Position numbers and translations under genes: made by a program. Below are positions 16,969-24,790 of a stretch of DNA of 46,679 nt, one piece after another (position 1 is the first letter of the stretch; every line of letters starts with the position of its first letter). The notes under the pieces are model-generated. The model saw only the letters and a list, made by a program, of their open reading frames with translations, made no database searches and was not told where the DNA came from. Source of the stretch: Oscillospiraceae bacterium. Lineage in GTDB: Bacteria > Bacillota > Clostridia > Oscillospirales > Oscillospiraceae. The DNA is taken from NCBI GenBank assembly GCA_017540645.1, contig JAFYAQ010000006.1:1-46679 (forward strand). The letters are read 5' to 3'.

Positions 16969-17661
16969 ATGCAGGCCAAACGAAAAAACGGAATCAAGAT
17001 GGTCGTTCACGCAGGCATGACCGTCCTTCTTCTCTGCCTGATGGCCTGGCAGGTGACCGGAGAGAGTCTGCATGAATGGCTCGGGATCGGCATGACGGTT
17101 TTGCTGATCATCCATCATATCCTCAACCGCAAGTGGTATGCAGGGCTTTTCAGGGGAAACTGCCATGCCTACAGGATCCTGACGACGGTGATCAACACAC
17201 TGCTGCTTTTGACGATTACGCTGACGGCGGTATGCGGCATGAGCATGAGCAGCTGTGCGGTACCGTTCTTGTACGGGATGCTGCCGGTTTCCTTCGCAAG
17301 ACGCTTTCCCCTTTCGATGTCCTTCTGGTCGTTCCTGCTGATGGGTGTGCACCTCGGATTTCATCTCCCGGCGATGACGGCGAAAGGGAAACCCGGCAAA
17401 ACGGCAAAGGAGCTGCTGACCTGCTTATTCACCATCACAGCGGGCGTCGGCCTGGGATTCTTTTTCCGGAACAGGATCCCCGACTATCTCTTCTTCCGCA
17501 CGCCCTTTGCCCTTTTCGATTACGACAAGCAGGGCGTCCTCGTATTTCTGGAACACCTGGCGGAGCTGTTTTTCTTTGCATTCCTCGGGGCCAATACGGT
17601 TTGGCTGATGCAAAGCAAAAGAAAAAAAGAGACAGAAAACGAAAGAGAGGTCCAAAGATGA
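16969..17661 (+). CDS. DUF4405 family integral membrane protein (cytochrome b-like)
   Basis: A 230-residue membrane protein with about five or six helices. It matches what I know of the DUF4405 family: GESLHEWLGIGMTVLLIIHH followed by LNRKWYAGLF. Histidines in helices (LHEW, IIHH, GVHLGFH, LEHLAE) could ligate haem, and such proteins are thought to be cytochrome b-like. The segment after the third helix reads GMSMSSCAVPF and ARRFPLSMSFW, where I recall histidines in many relatives. The ATG at 16969 has GGAGG upstream. Lying between a lipoprotein flavodoxin and a DUF362 lipoprotein, it could pass electrons across the membrane. Confidence 0.8.
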   Translation: MQAKRKNGIKMVVHAGMTVLLLCLMAWQVTGESLHEWLGIGMTVLLIIHHILNRKWYAGLFRGNCHAYRILTTVINTLLLLTITLTAVCGMSMSSCAVPFLYGMLPVSFARRFPLSMSFWSFLLMGVHLGFHLPAMTAKGKPGKTAKELLTCLFTITAGVGLGFFFRNRIPDYLFFRTPFALFDYDKQGVLVFLEHLAELFFFAFLGANTVWLMQSKRKKETENEREVQR

Positions 17662-17825
17662 AGATCCGCCTGTTAACGGGAGGCACCCCGGACCGCCATG
17701 GCTCGACCGGCAGCTTTGCGGAAGAATATGTGCGCGGCGCGAAAGAATCCGGTCATGACAAAGGACAGCCGGTATCCCCAGGAAGCCTGTCGGCGCGGAA
17801 GATCTATGGGAGGGAAGCATCATGA
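17658..17825 (+). pseudogene. Relic of an NADPH-dependent FMN reductase (55 codons)
   Basis: A 55-codon frame starts with ATG overlapping the end of the DUF4405 gene and ends with a stop overlapping the DUF362 start. Its first 35 residues (MKIRLLTGG, then HGSTGSFAEEYVRGAKESGH) look like the N-terminal beta strand and FMN phosphate loop of flavodoxin-fold FMN reductases. Normal members are about 180 residues, so the rest has been lost. The frame is still open and overlaps at both ends, so it may be kept for translational coupling. It could instead be a real small protein. Confidence 0.6.
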
Positions 17826-18904
17826 AAAAAACGATACTGCGAATCCTGATCCTCGTTCTCACTCTGCTCTTTCTGAGCGCATGCGGATCAAAGACAACCG
17901 TTCCATCGGCAGATAAAACGGAGAAGGAGCCCCTGACCGGAACAGACAGTCCGACGGCAGGGCCTGCCGGGAACGAAGCCGAAGTGCCGGCGGAGACGGA
18001 TGGACCCGGGCCTGAACAGACAGACCGTTCCGATCCCGCGCCTGTCGTCTATTTCACCGCTGATATTTCCGCGGAAGGTCTTGTCCGGATCTATGAGGCC
18101 CTCGGCTGGGAACCGACGGGAAAAGTGGCGGTGAAGATCTCTACGGGCGAGCCGCCTGCCAGCAATTATCTTCGCCCGGAGCTGATCGGCGGCCTGGTGC
18201 AGAGACTTGACGGGACGATCGTTGAGTGCAACACGGCCTACGGCGGCTCCCGTTCCGGCAGCGCCATGCACAGGCAGGTGGCCGAGGATCATGGTTTCAC
18301 GGCCATTGCGGACTTCGATCTGCTGGATGAGGACGGCGAGACAGAGTGGCCGGTGACCGGCGGGACCCGGCTGAACCGTGCGATTGTCGGAAGCCATGCG
18401 GAGAATTATTCCGATTGGGTGATCCTGTCCCATTTTAAAGGGCATGCCATGGCTGGCTTCGGCGGCGCCATCAAGAATGTCGCCATCGGGATGTCGTCTC
18501 CCAGCGGCAAGGTCTATGTACATACGGCCGGAACAAAGACCAGCGGCAGCATCTTTTACAGCGACCAGGACGCCTGGCTGGAGGCGCTGGGTGAAATGGT
18601 GACCGGGGTGCGGGACCATGTGGGCGCCGAGCATATCATCTATATCAATGTGATGAACCGCCTTTCCGTGGACTGCGACTGTGACGGGCATCCGGCCGAA
18701 CCAGACATGCATGACATCGGCATCCTGGCAAGCCTTGACCCCGTGGCTCTGGATCAGGCCTGTATCGATCTCGTATATCAGGCGCCGGACAGCGCCTCTT
18801 TGATCCGGCGGATCGAAAGGCAAAACGGGCTGCACACGCTGGAGCACGCAGAGGAGATCGGGCTGGGCAGCCGGACCTATGAACTGGTAGACATCGATGG
18901 CTGA
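17822..18904 (+). CDS. DUF362 domain lipoprotein
   Basis: A 360-residue protein with signal peptide, lipobox LSAC (Cys21) and an acidic Pro/Thr linker to about residue 70. The remainder matches DUF362: VAVKISTGEPPASNYLRPEL, then HFKGHAMAGFGGAIKNVAIG and SLDPVALDQACIDL. Some relatives carry a 4Fe-4S ferredoxin domain; none is seen here, though Cys residues occur in DCDCDGH. Function of the family is not settled. It would be anchored outside the membrane, like the flavodoxin lipoprotein two genes earlier. Start overlaps the FMN-reductase relic and its end overlaps the permease gene by eight bases. Confidence 0.87.
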   Translation: MKKTILRILILVLTLLFLSACGSKTTVPSADKTEKEPLTGTDSPTAGPAGNEAEVPAETDGPGPEQTDRSDPAPVVYFTADISAEGLVRIYEALGWEPTGKVAVKISTGEPPASNYLRPELIGGLVQRLDGTIVECNTAYGGSRSGSAMHRQVAEDHGFTAIADFDLLDEDGETEWPVTGGTRLNRAIVGSHAENYSDWVILSHFKGHAMAGFGGAIKNVAIGMSSPSGKVYVHTAGTKTSGSIFYSDQDAWLEALGEMVTGVRDHVGAEHIIYINVMNRLSVDCDCDGHPAEPDMHDIGILASLDPVALDQACIDLVYQAPDSASLIRRIERQNGLHTLEHAEEIGLGSRTYELVDIDG

Positions 18905-19808
18905 GCTCTGGACTGTCCTCCGCCGGGAATCCGTTTACCTCTGGTATTTCTTCGAGATCCAGCTGCGCCAGATCTTCCGGTACTGGGTCATCGGCATGGC
19001 TATCGGTTCTTTCATTTCCGTTTTTGCCAAGGACCGGATCCATGGCCTGTTTGCCGGGATGCGGAAGAAAAAATGGGGTCTGCTGGGGATCGTTCCGGCC
19101 TGCCTCCTCGGCATTGCCTCACCGCTCTGCATGTACGGCACGATCCCCATCGCCGCTTCTTTTCGAAAGCAGGGGATGCGGGAAGACTGGCTGGCGGCCT
19201 TTATGATGGCGTCCATCCTTTTGAATCCGCAGCTCATCGTCTACAGCGCGGCGCTCGGGTCCACAGCGCTGGCAGCCCGGATCATCAGCTGTTTTCTCTG
19301 CGGCATATTTGCCGGCCTCCTGGATCATATCTTTTACCGGGACAGGGATTTCTTCACTTTTCAGGAATTCGCCGAAAGGGAAGACCGCGATACGCATCCG
19401 AATCTGCTGATCCGGTATCTTCTGAATTTCTGGAGAAATGGAAAGGCGACGGGGCCGTATTTCCTGTCGGGAATCGTGCTGTCGGCTTTATTTCAGAGAT
19501 ATGTTCCGCAGGACTTGATGATCCGTGTGTTCGGCGGCAATGAGGCCTGGGGCGTTTTGATGGCCGCGACGATCGGCGTGCCGCTTTATGCCTGCGGAGG
19601 CGGCACGATCCCCCTTCTTCAAAGCTGGCTTTCAGAGGGGATGAGCCTTGGCAGCGCTTCCGCTTTTATGATCACCGGGCCCGCCACAAAAATCACGAAT
19701 CTCGGCGCGCTGAAGATCTGCCTGGGCTGGAAACGCTTTATTCTCTATATTCTTTATGTCATGCTGTTCTCGTTTGTGTCGGGGCTCCTGATCAATCTTT
19801 TCTTCTGA
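18897..19808 (+). CDS. DUF318/ArsP-type permease
   Basis: A 303-residue membrane permease with about eight helices in two halves. The first half holds SPLCMYGTIPIAASF and NPQLIVYS; the second holds GVPLYACGGGTIPL and ITGPATKITN. These are the paired motifs of the DUF318/ArsP permease family, some members of which export trivalent organoarsenicals. In many relatives the first motif reads PLCSCG; here it is PLCMYG. The start overlaps the DUF362 gene by eight bases, so it is coupled. What it transports is not known; export of a product of the redox operon is one possibility. Confidence 0.85.
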   Translation: MAELWTVLRRESVYLWYFFEIQLRQIFRYWVIGMAIGSFISVFAKDRIHGLFAGMRKKKWGLLGIVPACLLGIASPLCMYGTIPIAASFRKQGMREDWLAAFMMASILLNPQLIVYSAALGSTALAARIISCFLCGIFAGLLDHIFYRDRDFFTFQEFAEREDRDTHPNLLIRYLLNFWRNGKATGPYFLSGIVLSALFQRYVPQDLMIRVFGGNEAWGVLMAATIGVPLYACGGGTIPLLQSWLSEGMSLGSASAFMITGPATKITNLGALKICLGWKRFILYILYVMLFSFVSGLLINLFF

Positions 19809-19839
19809 TGCGGCAGGACGGACTCCCTCCGGAACAGCC

Positions 19840-20727
19840 TTACAGGGGGAATGCCACCGCGTCCCGATACAAGCCCTTCAGCACATCAAGGAAGGCCTTG
19901 AGGGACGGACGGCTGTCCTCTTTGTGGGTACATAGGACGCAGGAGAAGCTCTCGGCGCAGTCAAAGGGGATCCAGGCAAACTGCCCGCTGTGGTCGTTCA
20001 GAAATCCCGGCGCCAGGCAGACACCCCGCCCGGCCGCCACGTTGATCCTCGTCGTATCATGGTCGGCGCTGTTGAAGTAATGGATCTTTCCGGAGCCGAT
20101 CAGCCGGTGCTGGACCGCCCGGAGCGCCTGGGGGGAGCCTCCGCCCACCATCAGCGTCCGGCCATAAAGGTCCTCTTCGCGGATCCGGTTTTTCTGTGCC
20201 AGGGGATCATTCTTATCCGTAATGAGATAAATACGGCTTTCAAACAGGTCGTGGACGTGAATGCCCGCGACCTGTTTTGTCTGTTCCCGCAGAGCGAAAA
20301 CCACGTCCGATTCCCCCCGCAAAAACGATTCCATGCTGTTTTCATACCGAAAGATCGGGGTGATCTGCACGTCGGGCCACGACTCCGCGAACAGGCGCAT
20401 GGCCTCCGGAAGAAAGTAGACGGCCTGCCAGACCATCATGCCGATGGAGATGCTGTCCTGATACCTGGCGCTGAAATTCTGCCCCTGCTCGATGGCGCGC
20501 TTCAGATCCTCCCGCATACCGGTCAGGAAGGTGACAAACTGGGCTCCGGCCGGGGTCAGCGCGGCGCCCTTGCCGCTCCGCTCAAAGACGGCAAAGCCGA
20601 TCTCCTCCTCCAGCAGCCGGATCTGATAGGAAAAGGTGGGCTGGCTGACGAACATATTGTCCGCTGCCCGGCTGAAATTCAGCGTCCGGGCAAGCTCGAT
20701 GCAGTAATCGATCTGTTTTGTGTTCAT
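19840..20727 (-). CDS. LysR family transcriptional regulator
   Basis: A 295-residue regulator with an N-terminal winged helix-turn-helix (residues about 1-60; LNFSRAADNMFVSQPTFSYQ) and a periplasmic-binding-like effector domain. It is divergent from the flavodoxin/aldo-keto reductase pair at 20864-22245, with 136 bases between, the classic arrangement for a LysR activator and its target. GGCAGGT-like pairing upstream of the ATG is modest. Effector not identifiable. It converges with the permease gene, with only 31 bases between. Confidence 0.93.
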   Translation of the reverse strand: MNTKQIDYCIELARTLNFSRAADNMFVSQPTFSYQIRLLEEEIGFAVFERSGKGAALTPAGAQFVTFLTGMREDLKRAIEQGQNFSARYQDSISIGMMVWQAVYFLPEAMRLFAESWPDVQITPIFRYENSMESFLRGESDVVFALREQTKQVAGIHVHDLFESRIYLITDKNDPLAQKNRIREEDLYGRTLMVGGGSPQALRAVQHRLIGSGKIHYFNSADHDTTRINVAAGRGVCLAPGFLNDHSGQFAWIPFDCAESFSCVLCTHKEDSRPSLKAFLDVLKGLYRDAVAFPL

Positions 20728-20742
20728 GACCTGCCTCCAGAT

Positions 20743-20806
20743 ATTTAAAAACTAAATCAAGTATAGCACTTTTCGATTGGACTTTACAATATACCCTTGA
20801 TAAAAT
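20743..20806. promoter_or_regulatory. Divergent promoters with LysR-type site
   Basis: ATTTA-AAAAC-TAAAT (20743-20757) contains the T-N11-A pattern typical of LysR sites. Plus strand: TTGGAC (20777-20782), 18 bases, TAAAAT (20801-20806) preceded by TGA. Minus strand: TTGTAA and TATACT (20760-20765) with 18 bases between. The two promoters overlap back to back, allowing the regulator to control both. Confidence 0.55.
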
Positions 20807-20863
20807 AAAGGCGAAAACAGAAACAACAACCAACGTGAATCGGAATCACAGGAGGAGCCAGCC

Positions 20864-21385
20864 ATGGCCAAAACATTGATCGCATATTTTTCCAGAGCGG
20901 ACGAGAACTACTTCGCAGGCGCGATGCGCTACGTGAAGGTGGGCAACACGGAGATCGTTGTCAACGGGATGAAAGAACGGATCGACGCCGACACCTTCAA
21001 GATCGAGATGAAGGACCCCTACTCCCCGGTGTACATGACCTGCATTGAGGAAGCGAAGAAGGATCTGCGGGCCAAAGCAAGACCCGAGCTGGTCTCCCTC
21101 CCCGAGAGCATCGACGGGTATGACACCGTCATTCTGGCCTATCCCAACTACTGGGGCACCATGCCCATGGCGGTGTTCACCTTCCTGGAGGCCTTCGATT
21201 TCACCGGCAAGACGATCCTGCCTCTCTGCACCAACGAGGGCAGCGGCATGGGCGGCAGTGAGCGGGACATCCAAAAAACCTGCCCCGGCGCGGCGGTCAA
21301 AGCCGGGCTTCCCATCATCGGAAGCCAGGCCGCCCATTCCGGAGCCAGCGTACAAAAATGGCTTTCCGCCAACGGACTTTCATAA
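20864..21385 (+). CDS. Flavodoxin family protein
   Basis: A 173-residue cytoplasmic flavodoxin-fold protein. The N-terminal strand (KTLIAYFSRADENY) leads into a divergent phosphate loop without the usual S-x-T-G-x-T. The later FMN-side sequences YPNYWGTMP and LCTNEGSGMGGS are in the expected places. It belongs to a different subgroup from the flavodoxins at 14686 and 16217. GGAGGAG precedes the start. It is co-transcribed with the aldo/keto reductase 17 bases downstream under the divergent LysR regulator. Confidence 0.9.
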   Translation: MAKTLIAYFSRADENYFAGAMRYVKVGNTEIVVNGMKERIDADTFKIEMKDPYSPVYMTCIEEAKKDLRAKARPELVSLPESIDGYDTVILAYPNYWGTMPMAVFTFLEAFDFTGKTILPLCTNEGSGMGGSERDIQKTCPGAAVKAGLPIIGSQAAHSGASVQKWLSANGLS

Positions 21386-21402
21386 GGAGAAGGGAGCAAA
21401 TC

Positions 21403-22245
21403 ATGGAAACGATCGTACTGAACAACGGAATCCAATGCCCGGCCATCGGGATCGGAACCTATACGCTTTCCCCTGCGGACGCGGAGAACAGCGTCCGGGA
21501 GGCCCTGAAGATGGGCTATTCCCTGGTGGATACTGCCAACGCCTACGTCAACGAGCGGGCCGTCGGCCGCGGCATGAGGGACAGCGGCGTAAAGCGGGAG
21601 GATATCTTCCTCTCCACCAAGCTCTGGCCCAGCGAATATGAGAACGAGAACGCCGTGGATGAGACCCTGGAGCGCCTGGGTGTGGACTATGTGGATCTGC
21701 TTTACATCCATCAGCCTGCGGGCCACTGGCTGGCCGGCTACCGGCAGCTGGAAAAGGCCTACAAAGAGGGCAAGGCAAAGAGCATCGGCATCTCCAACTT
21801 TGAGGGCAAGTATATCGAAGAACTGGAGACCAAATGGGAGATCGCGCCTCAGTTCATCCAGGTGGAGGCGCATCCCTACTTTACCCAGACCGAGCTTCGC
21901 AGGACCCTGGACAAGTACGGCATCAAGCTCATGAGCTGGTATCCCCTGGGTCACGGCGACAAGGCCCTCCGGAATGAGCCCGTATTCGCAAAGCTGGGTA
22001 AAAAGTACGGCAAGACCCCGGCGCAGGTCATCCTCCGCTGGCACACCCAGATGGGCTTTGTTGTGATCCCCGGCAGCCGCAACGTGGACCACATCCGGGA
22101 CAACCTGAATATCCTGGACTTTACGCTCACCGACGCTGAGATGGCGGAGATCGCAAAGCTGGACCGGGGCGTTCGCTACTACCACCGTACCGATGAACAG
22201 CTCGTCCAGTTCGCGGCCTGGAGACCTGCTTACGAAGAAAAATGA
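21403..22245 (+). CDS. Aldo/keto reductase (2,5-diketo-D-gluconate reductase-like)
   Basis: A 280-residue NADPH-dependent reductase of the AKR5-like group. The catalytic tetrad is Asp43, Tyr48 (VDTANAYVNE), Lys73 (STKLWP) and His103 (YIHQP). The cofactor-binding end reads VIPGSRNVDHIRDN. The frame extends 15 codons upstream, but the ATG at 21403 has AAGGAGAAGGGAG before it and gives the normal N-terminus. It pairs with the flavodoxin upstream and is followed by a strong terminator. Members reduce small aldehydes and ketones; the true substrate is unknown. Confidence 0.94.
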   Translation: METIVLNNGIQCPAIGIGTYTLSPADAENSVREALKMGYSLVDTANAYVNERAVGRGMRDSGVKREDIFLSTKLWPSEYENENAVDETLERLGVDYVDLLYIHQPAGHWLAGYRQLEKAYKEGKAKSIGISNFEGKYIEELETKWEIAPQFIQVEAHPYFTQTELRRTLDKYGIKLMSWYPLGHGDKALRNEPVFAKLGKKYGKTPAQVILRWHTQMGFVVIPGSRNVDHIRDNLNILDFTLTDAEMAEIAKLDRGVRYYHRTDEQLVQFAAWRPAYEEK

Positions 22246-22248
22246 GAA

Positions 22249-22295
22249 GAACAGCCCAAAGTCGTCCGGATGCACCGGCCGGCTTTGGGCTGTTC
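22249..22295. terminator. Bidirectional terminator hairpin
   Basis: A perfect 13-base-pair outer stem (GAACAGCCCAAAG / CTTTGGGCTGTTC), with a further CCGG pairing inside, lies directly behind the aldo/keto reductase stop. The converging radical SAM gene ends 51 bases further on. Confidence 0.75.
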
Positions 22296-22345
22296 GATTG
22301 TCGCTTGGGATTCATCCCGGCGAAAGGGAAGACGGACGAATGGGG

Positions 22346-23455
22346 TCAATCGGCTTTTCCGGCCAAAATGCGTTCTACAAGTTCACGCTTTTCGTAAAGG
22401 ACGCAGCCGCCCTCGTGATCGTCCAGAAGGATGCCTCCGTCGCGCAGCGCCGTAAAAAGCGGAGAGTGAAGCGCCTCCCGGAGGGACGAGCTGCGGACGT
22501 TGATATCCGAATACGGGGAGAATGGGCACGGCTCCGCCCCTCCGTGAGAATTGATATGGAAGAAGCCCCGGCCTGCCGCCACGCAGCCCCCGGAGCTCTT
22601 TTCATCACCGGGGAAGGAGACATAGACCATTTCGGGGTGCTCTGTGCGCAGCCGTTCCATTTCAGATGTCAGATATTCGCGTTCTTTATCTCCCGGAGCC
22701 AGTTCCCTGCTCTCCTCGGTGACAGGGACAAATTCCACAAAGATCACGACCCGGCATCCGCGATCCGAGAGAGACTTCAGAAAGTCCCCGGACGTGACCT
22801 CACGGATGTTCTCCGTCGTTACCGTGACCGACGCCCCGAAGACCAGTCCCCGCCGGTTCAGTTCCTCCATATTGGCGATCAGGCGGTCATAAATGCCCTT
22901 GCCGCGCCTGGCATCCGTGATCTCCCGTTCCCCCTCGATGCTCATGACCGGAAGAAGATTCCGGCAGCGGTCAAAGAGCTCGAAATACCTCTCGTCCATG
23001 AAGGTCCCGTTCGTAAAGATCGGGAACAGGATATTCTGCTTCTTTCCCGCCGCCTCGACGATGTCCCGCCGAAGCATCGGTTCTCCGCCGGCCAGGAGGA
23101 TAAAGCTGATCCCCAGTTCATCGGCCTCGTCGAAGATCCGGAGCCACTCCTCGCTTGTCAGCTGGCTGACCGGTTCCGCGTCGACTGTCGCGTGGTTGCA
23201 GCGCGAATAGCAGCCCGCACAGTGCAGATTGCATCTGCTGGTGATACTGGCGATCAGGTAAGAGGGGACATGCTCCCCGGCGTCTTCCAGCTTTCTGCGC
23301 CGTTTGGACGCCGCCTTGCTCGCGGCGGCAAATTTCAGTATAAACGCGCTTTCTCTGGGATTCCGCAGGGTTGCCTTGACGGCGTCGGCGATCACGTCCT
23401 CTACGCCTTTTGTCAGGTATTCCTGCAGATCAAATTCGTTATCGATACGGTTCAT
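22346..23455 (-). CDS. Radical SAM protein with C-terminal cysteine region
   Basis: A 369-residue radical SAM enzyme. The 4Fe-4S site is CNLHCAGC (residues about 79-86), followed by LLAGGEPMLR (SAM-contact GGEP). A C-terminal region with spaced cysteines (GGC, EPCPFSPYSD) resembles a SPASM or twitch auxiliary-cluster domain, as in peptide- or protein-modifying enzymes. I chose ATG at 23455 because GGAGG lies seven bases upstream; the open frame extends 44 codons further without family resemblance. No precursor peptide gene is obvious nearby. The FMN reductase gene upstream lies 212 bases away. Confidence 0.88.
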   Translation of the reverse strand: MNRIDNEFDLQEYLTKGVEDVIADAVKATLRNPRESAFILKFAAASKAASKRRRKLEDAGEHVPSYLIASITSRCNLHCAGCYSRCNHATVDAEPVSQLTSEEWLRIFDEADELGISFILLAGGEPMLRRDIVEAAGKKQNILFPIFTNGTFMDERYFELFDRCRNLLPVMSIEGEREITDARRGKGIYDRLIANMEELNRRGLVFGASVTVTTENIREVTSGDFLKSLSDRGCRVVIFVEFVPVTEESRELAPGDKEREYLTSEMERLRTEHPEMVYVSFPGDEKSSGGCVAAGRGFFHINSHGGAEPCPFSPYSDINVRSSSLREALHSPLFTALRDGGILLDDHEGGCVLYEKRELVERILAGKAD

Positions 23456-23667
23456 GTATGTGCCTCCAATCGGTGCAGGGCTTTGTCCGTAAAGCCGCTT
23501 GGGATGCGGCGCGAGCGTGCCGGAGTCAAGCTGGACCTTTTTGTCAGGCTCTCCTTCGGTCATGCTGCCGAATCCCCAACGAATCACGTCTTTCGAGCGG
23601 GCATACGAAGGAAAGCATAGCCGTTTGCCCGGCCGGATCCTTCATTATCCTGCCTGTTTGTTCGTAT

Positions 23668-24306
23668 TTACCGGGATGCCAGGGCGGCGCCCAATTCGAA
23701 GGCCCGGGCACACTTTTGCGGAAAAACGGTCTCGTGTCGGCGCTGCTTGTGCGCGGGATCAAAAAACGTCCAGGGCCAGTCCGTTTTGCCGTAATCCTTG
23801 AGCTGGAGGGTATCCCCGGCGGTAAAGACTTCTGTCGGCCCCACGAATCGGGTCAGCGTCTGCTGATAATTCTGCAGCAGTTCCGAATAGCTGTTATCCG
23901 GGGCGTTGCTGGTCATGATAAGCAGCACGGGGATGGGACGAGTGTTGCAGCAGGGCGTCTCCGCATTGTAGGTCAGGTTCTGGAAGATCAGACGCTCATA
24001 CAGCGCACGGAAAGACGCCGTCAGCTCACTCAAATAATTGGGAGAGCCGATGATCAGACCGTCTGCTTCCCGTATGGCGTCCAGCACAGGGGTAAGTCCG
24101 TCCCTGCATAGGCAGCGGCCTTTGTTCTTCTCCCGCTTGCAGCCAAAGCAGGAGATGCAGCCGGTATATCTCTCCAAGCGGAACAGATCAAAGCGCTCCA
24201 CCTCAGCGCCGGAAGACTGCGCGCCCTTTGACGCCTCCGCCAGCAGGGTGTCCGTATTCCAGCCCTTTCGAGGCCCGGCGTTGACAACAACGATTTTCTT
24301 GCTCAT
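23668..24306 (-). CDS. NAD(P)H-dependent FMN reductase / flavodoxin-fold oxidoreductase
   Basis: A 212-residue flavodoxin-fold protein. The start KIVVVNAGPRKGWNTDTLL is the beta1/phosphate-loop region, and GSPNYLSELTASFRALYERL is the FMN-side loop and helix. A cysteine cluster (GCISCFGCKREKNKGRC) is typical of the iron-sulfur-flavoprotein-like subgroup and may hold a metal or Fe-S cluster. AAAGGGG precedes the ATG. It is cytoplasmic. It lies 72 bases after the DUF1801 gene and may share its transcript. Confidence 0.88.
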   Translation of the reverse strand: MSKKIVVVNAGPRKGWNTDTLLAEASKGAQSSGAEVERFDLFRLERYTGCISCFGCKREKNKGRCLCRDGLTPVLDAIREADGLIIGSPNYLSELTASFRALYERLIFQNLTYNAETPCCNTRPIPVLLIMTSNAPDNSYSELLQNYQQTLTRFVGPTEVFTAGDTLQLKDYGKTDWPWTFFDPAHKQRRHETVFPQKCARAFELGAALASR

Positions 24307-24378
24307 AAATAAAACCCCTTTATTTGCCGTTATCCACGATATCCTGAAGGATGGTCTTGTGGATCGCTGTAAGCTCCG

Positions 24379-24786
24379 TCACTTCGCATACTTTGCAAAG
24401 CACCATTCCGCGATCCTCCGGATCAGCTCGGCCGGAAGCGGCGCCTCATAGGGCAGACGGATCGTTCCTTTGCTGGTATCGTAATCAGTTAGCTCGCCTG
24501 CGAAGGCTGCGGTGGCCTCATCGCCGGGATAGATCCCGAGATGCTTTTTCGCAGCCGCAAAATGAATGATGTTCCGGCCCTTCCAATAGGTCGGCATGGA
24601 CCAGGATATCCGCTCCTCCGCTTCCGGGAGGGCGCTTTGCAAGATTCCCCGGACCCGGCAAAGGACCGGCCGGATGGCTTCCTCCTGGGCGGCAATGTAC
24701 TCGTCAATCGTCCGGGGCTTGACGCAATAATGATCCTGATCCTGTCTTGAAAACTCTCTGCCGCATTTGGGACATTTCCATTTCAT
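24379..24786 (-). CDS. DUF1801 (YdhG-like) protein with N-terminal zinc ribbon
   Basis: A 135-residue protein. Residues 1-25 show CPKCGREF and a later DHYC, a short zinc-ribbon-like motif. The remainder is DUF1801: TIDEYIAAQEEAIRPVLCRV, then ISWSMPTYWKGRNIIHFAA and HLGIYPG. Related proteins have been called iron chaperones, but that role is poorly established. It starts four bases after the HAD gene stop, so the two are one transcription unit. Confidence 0.85.
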   Translation of the reverse strand: MKWKCPKCGREFSRQDQDHYCVKPRTIDEYIAAQEEAIRPVLCRVRGILQSALPEAEERISWSMPTYWKGRNIIHFAAAKKHLGIYPGDEATAAFAGELTDYDTSKGTIRLPYEAPLPAELIRRIAEWCFAKYAK

Positions 24787-24790
24787 ACGA

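Noticed and set aside
23456..23587. Longer start for the radical SAM protein
   Set aside because: The extra 44 codons lack family resemblance, while the ATG at 23455 has a well-placed GGAGG.
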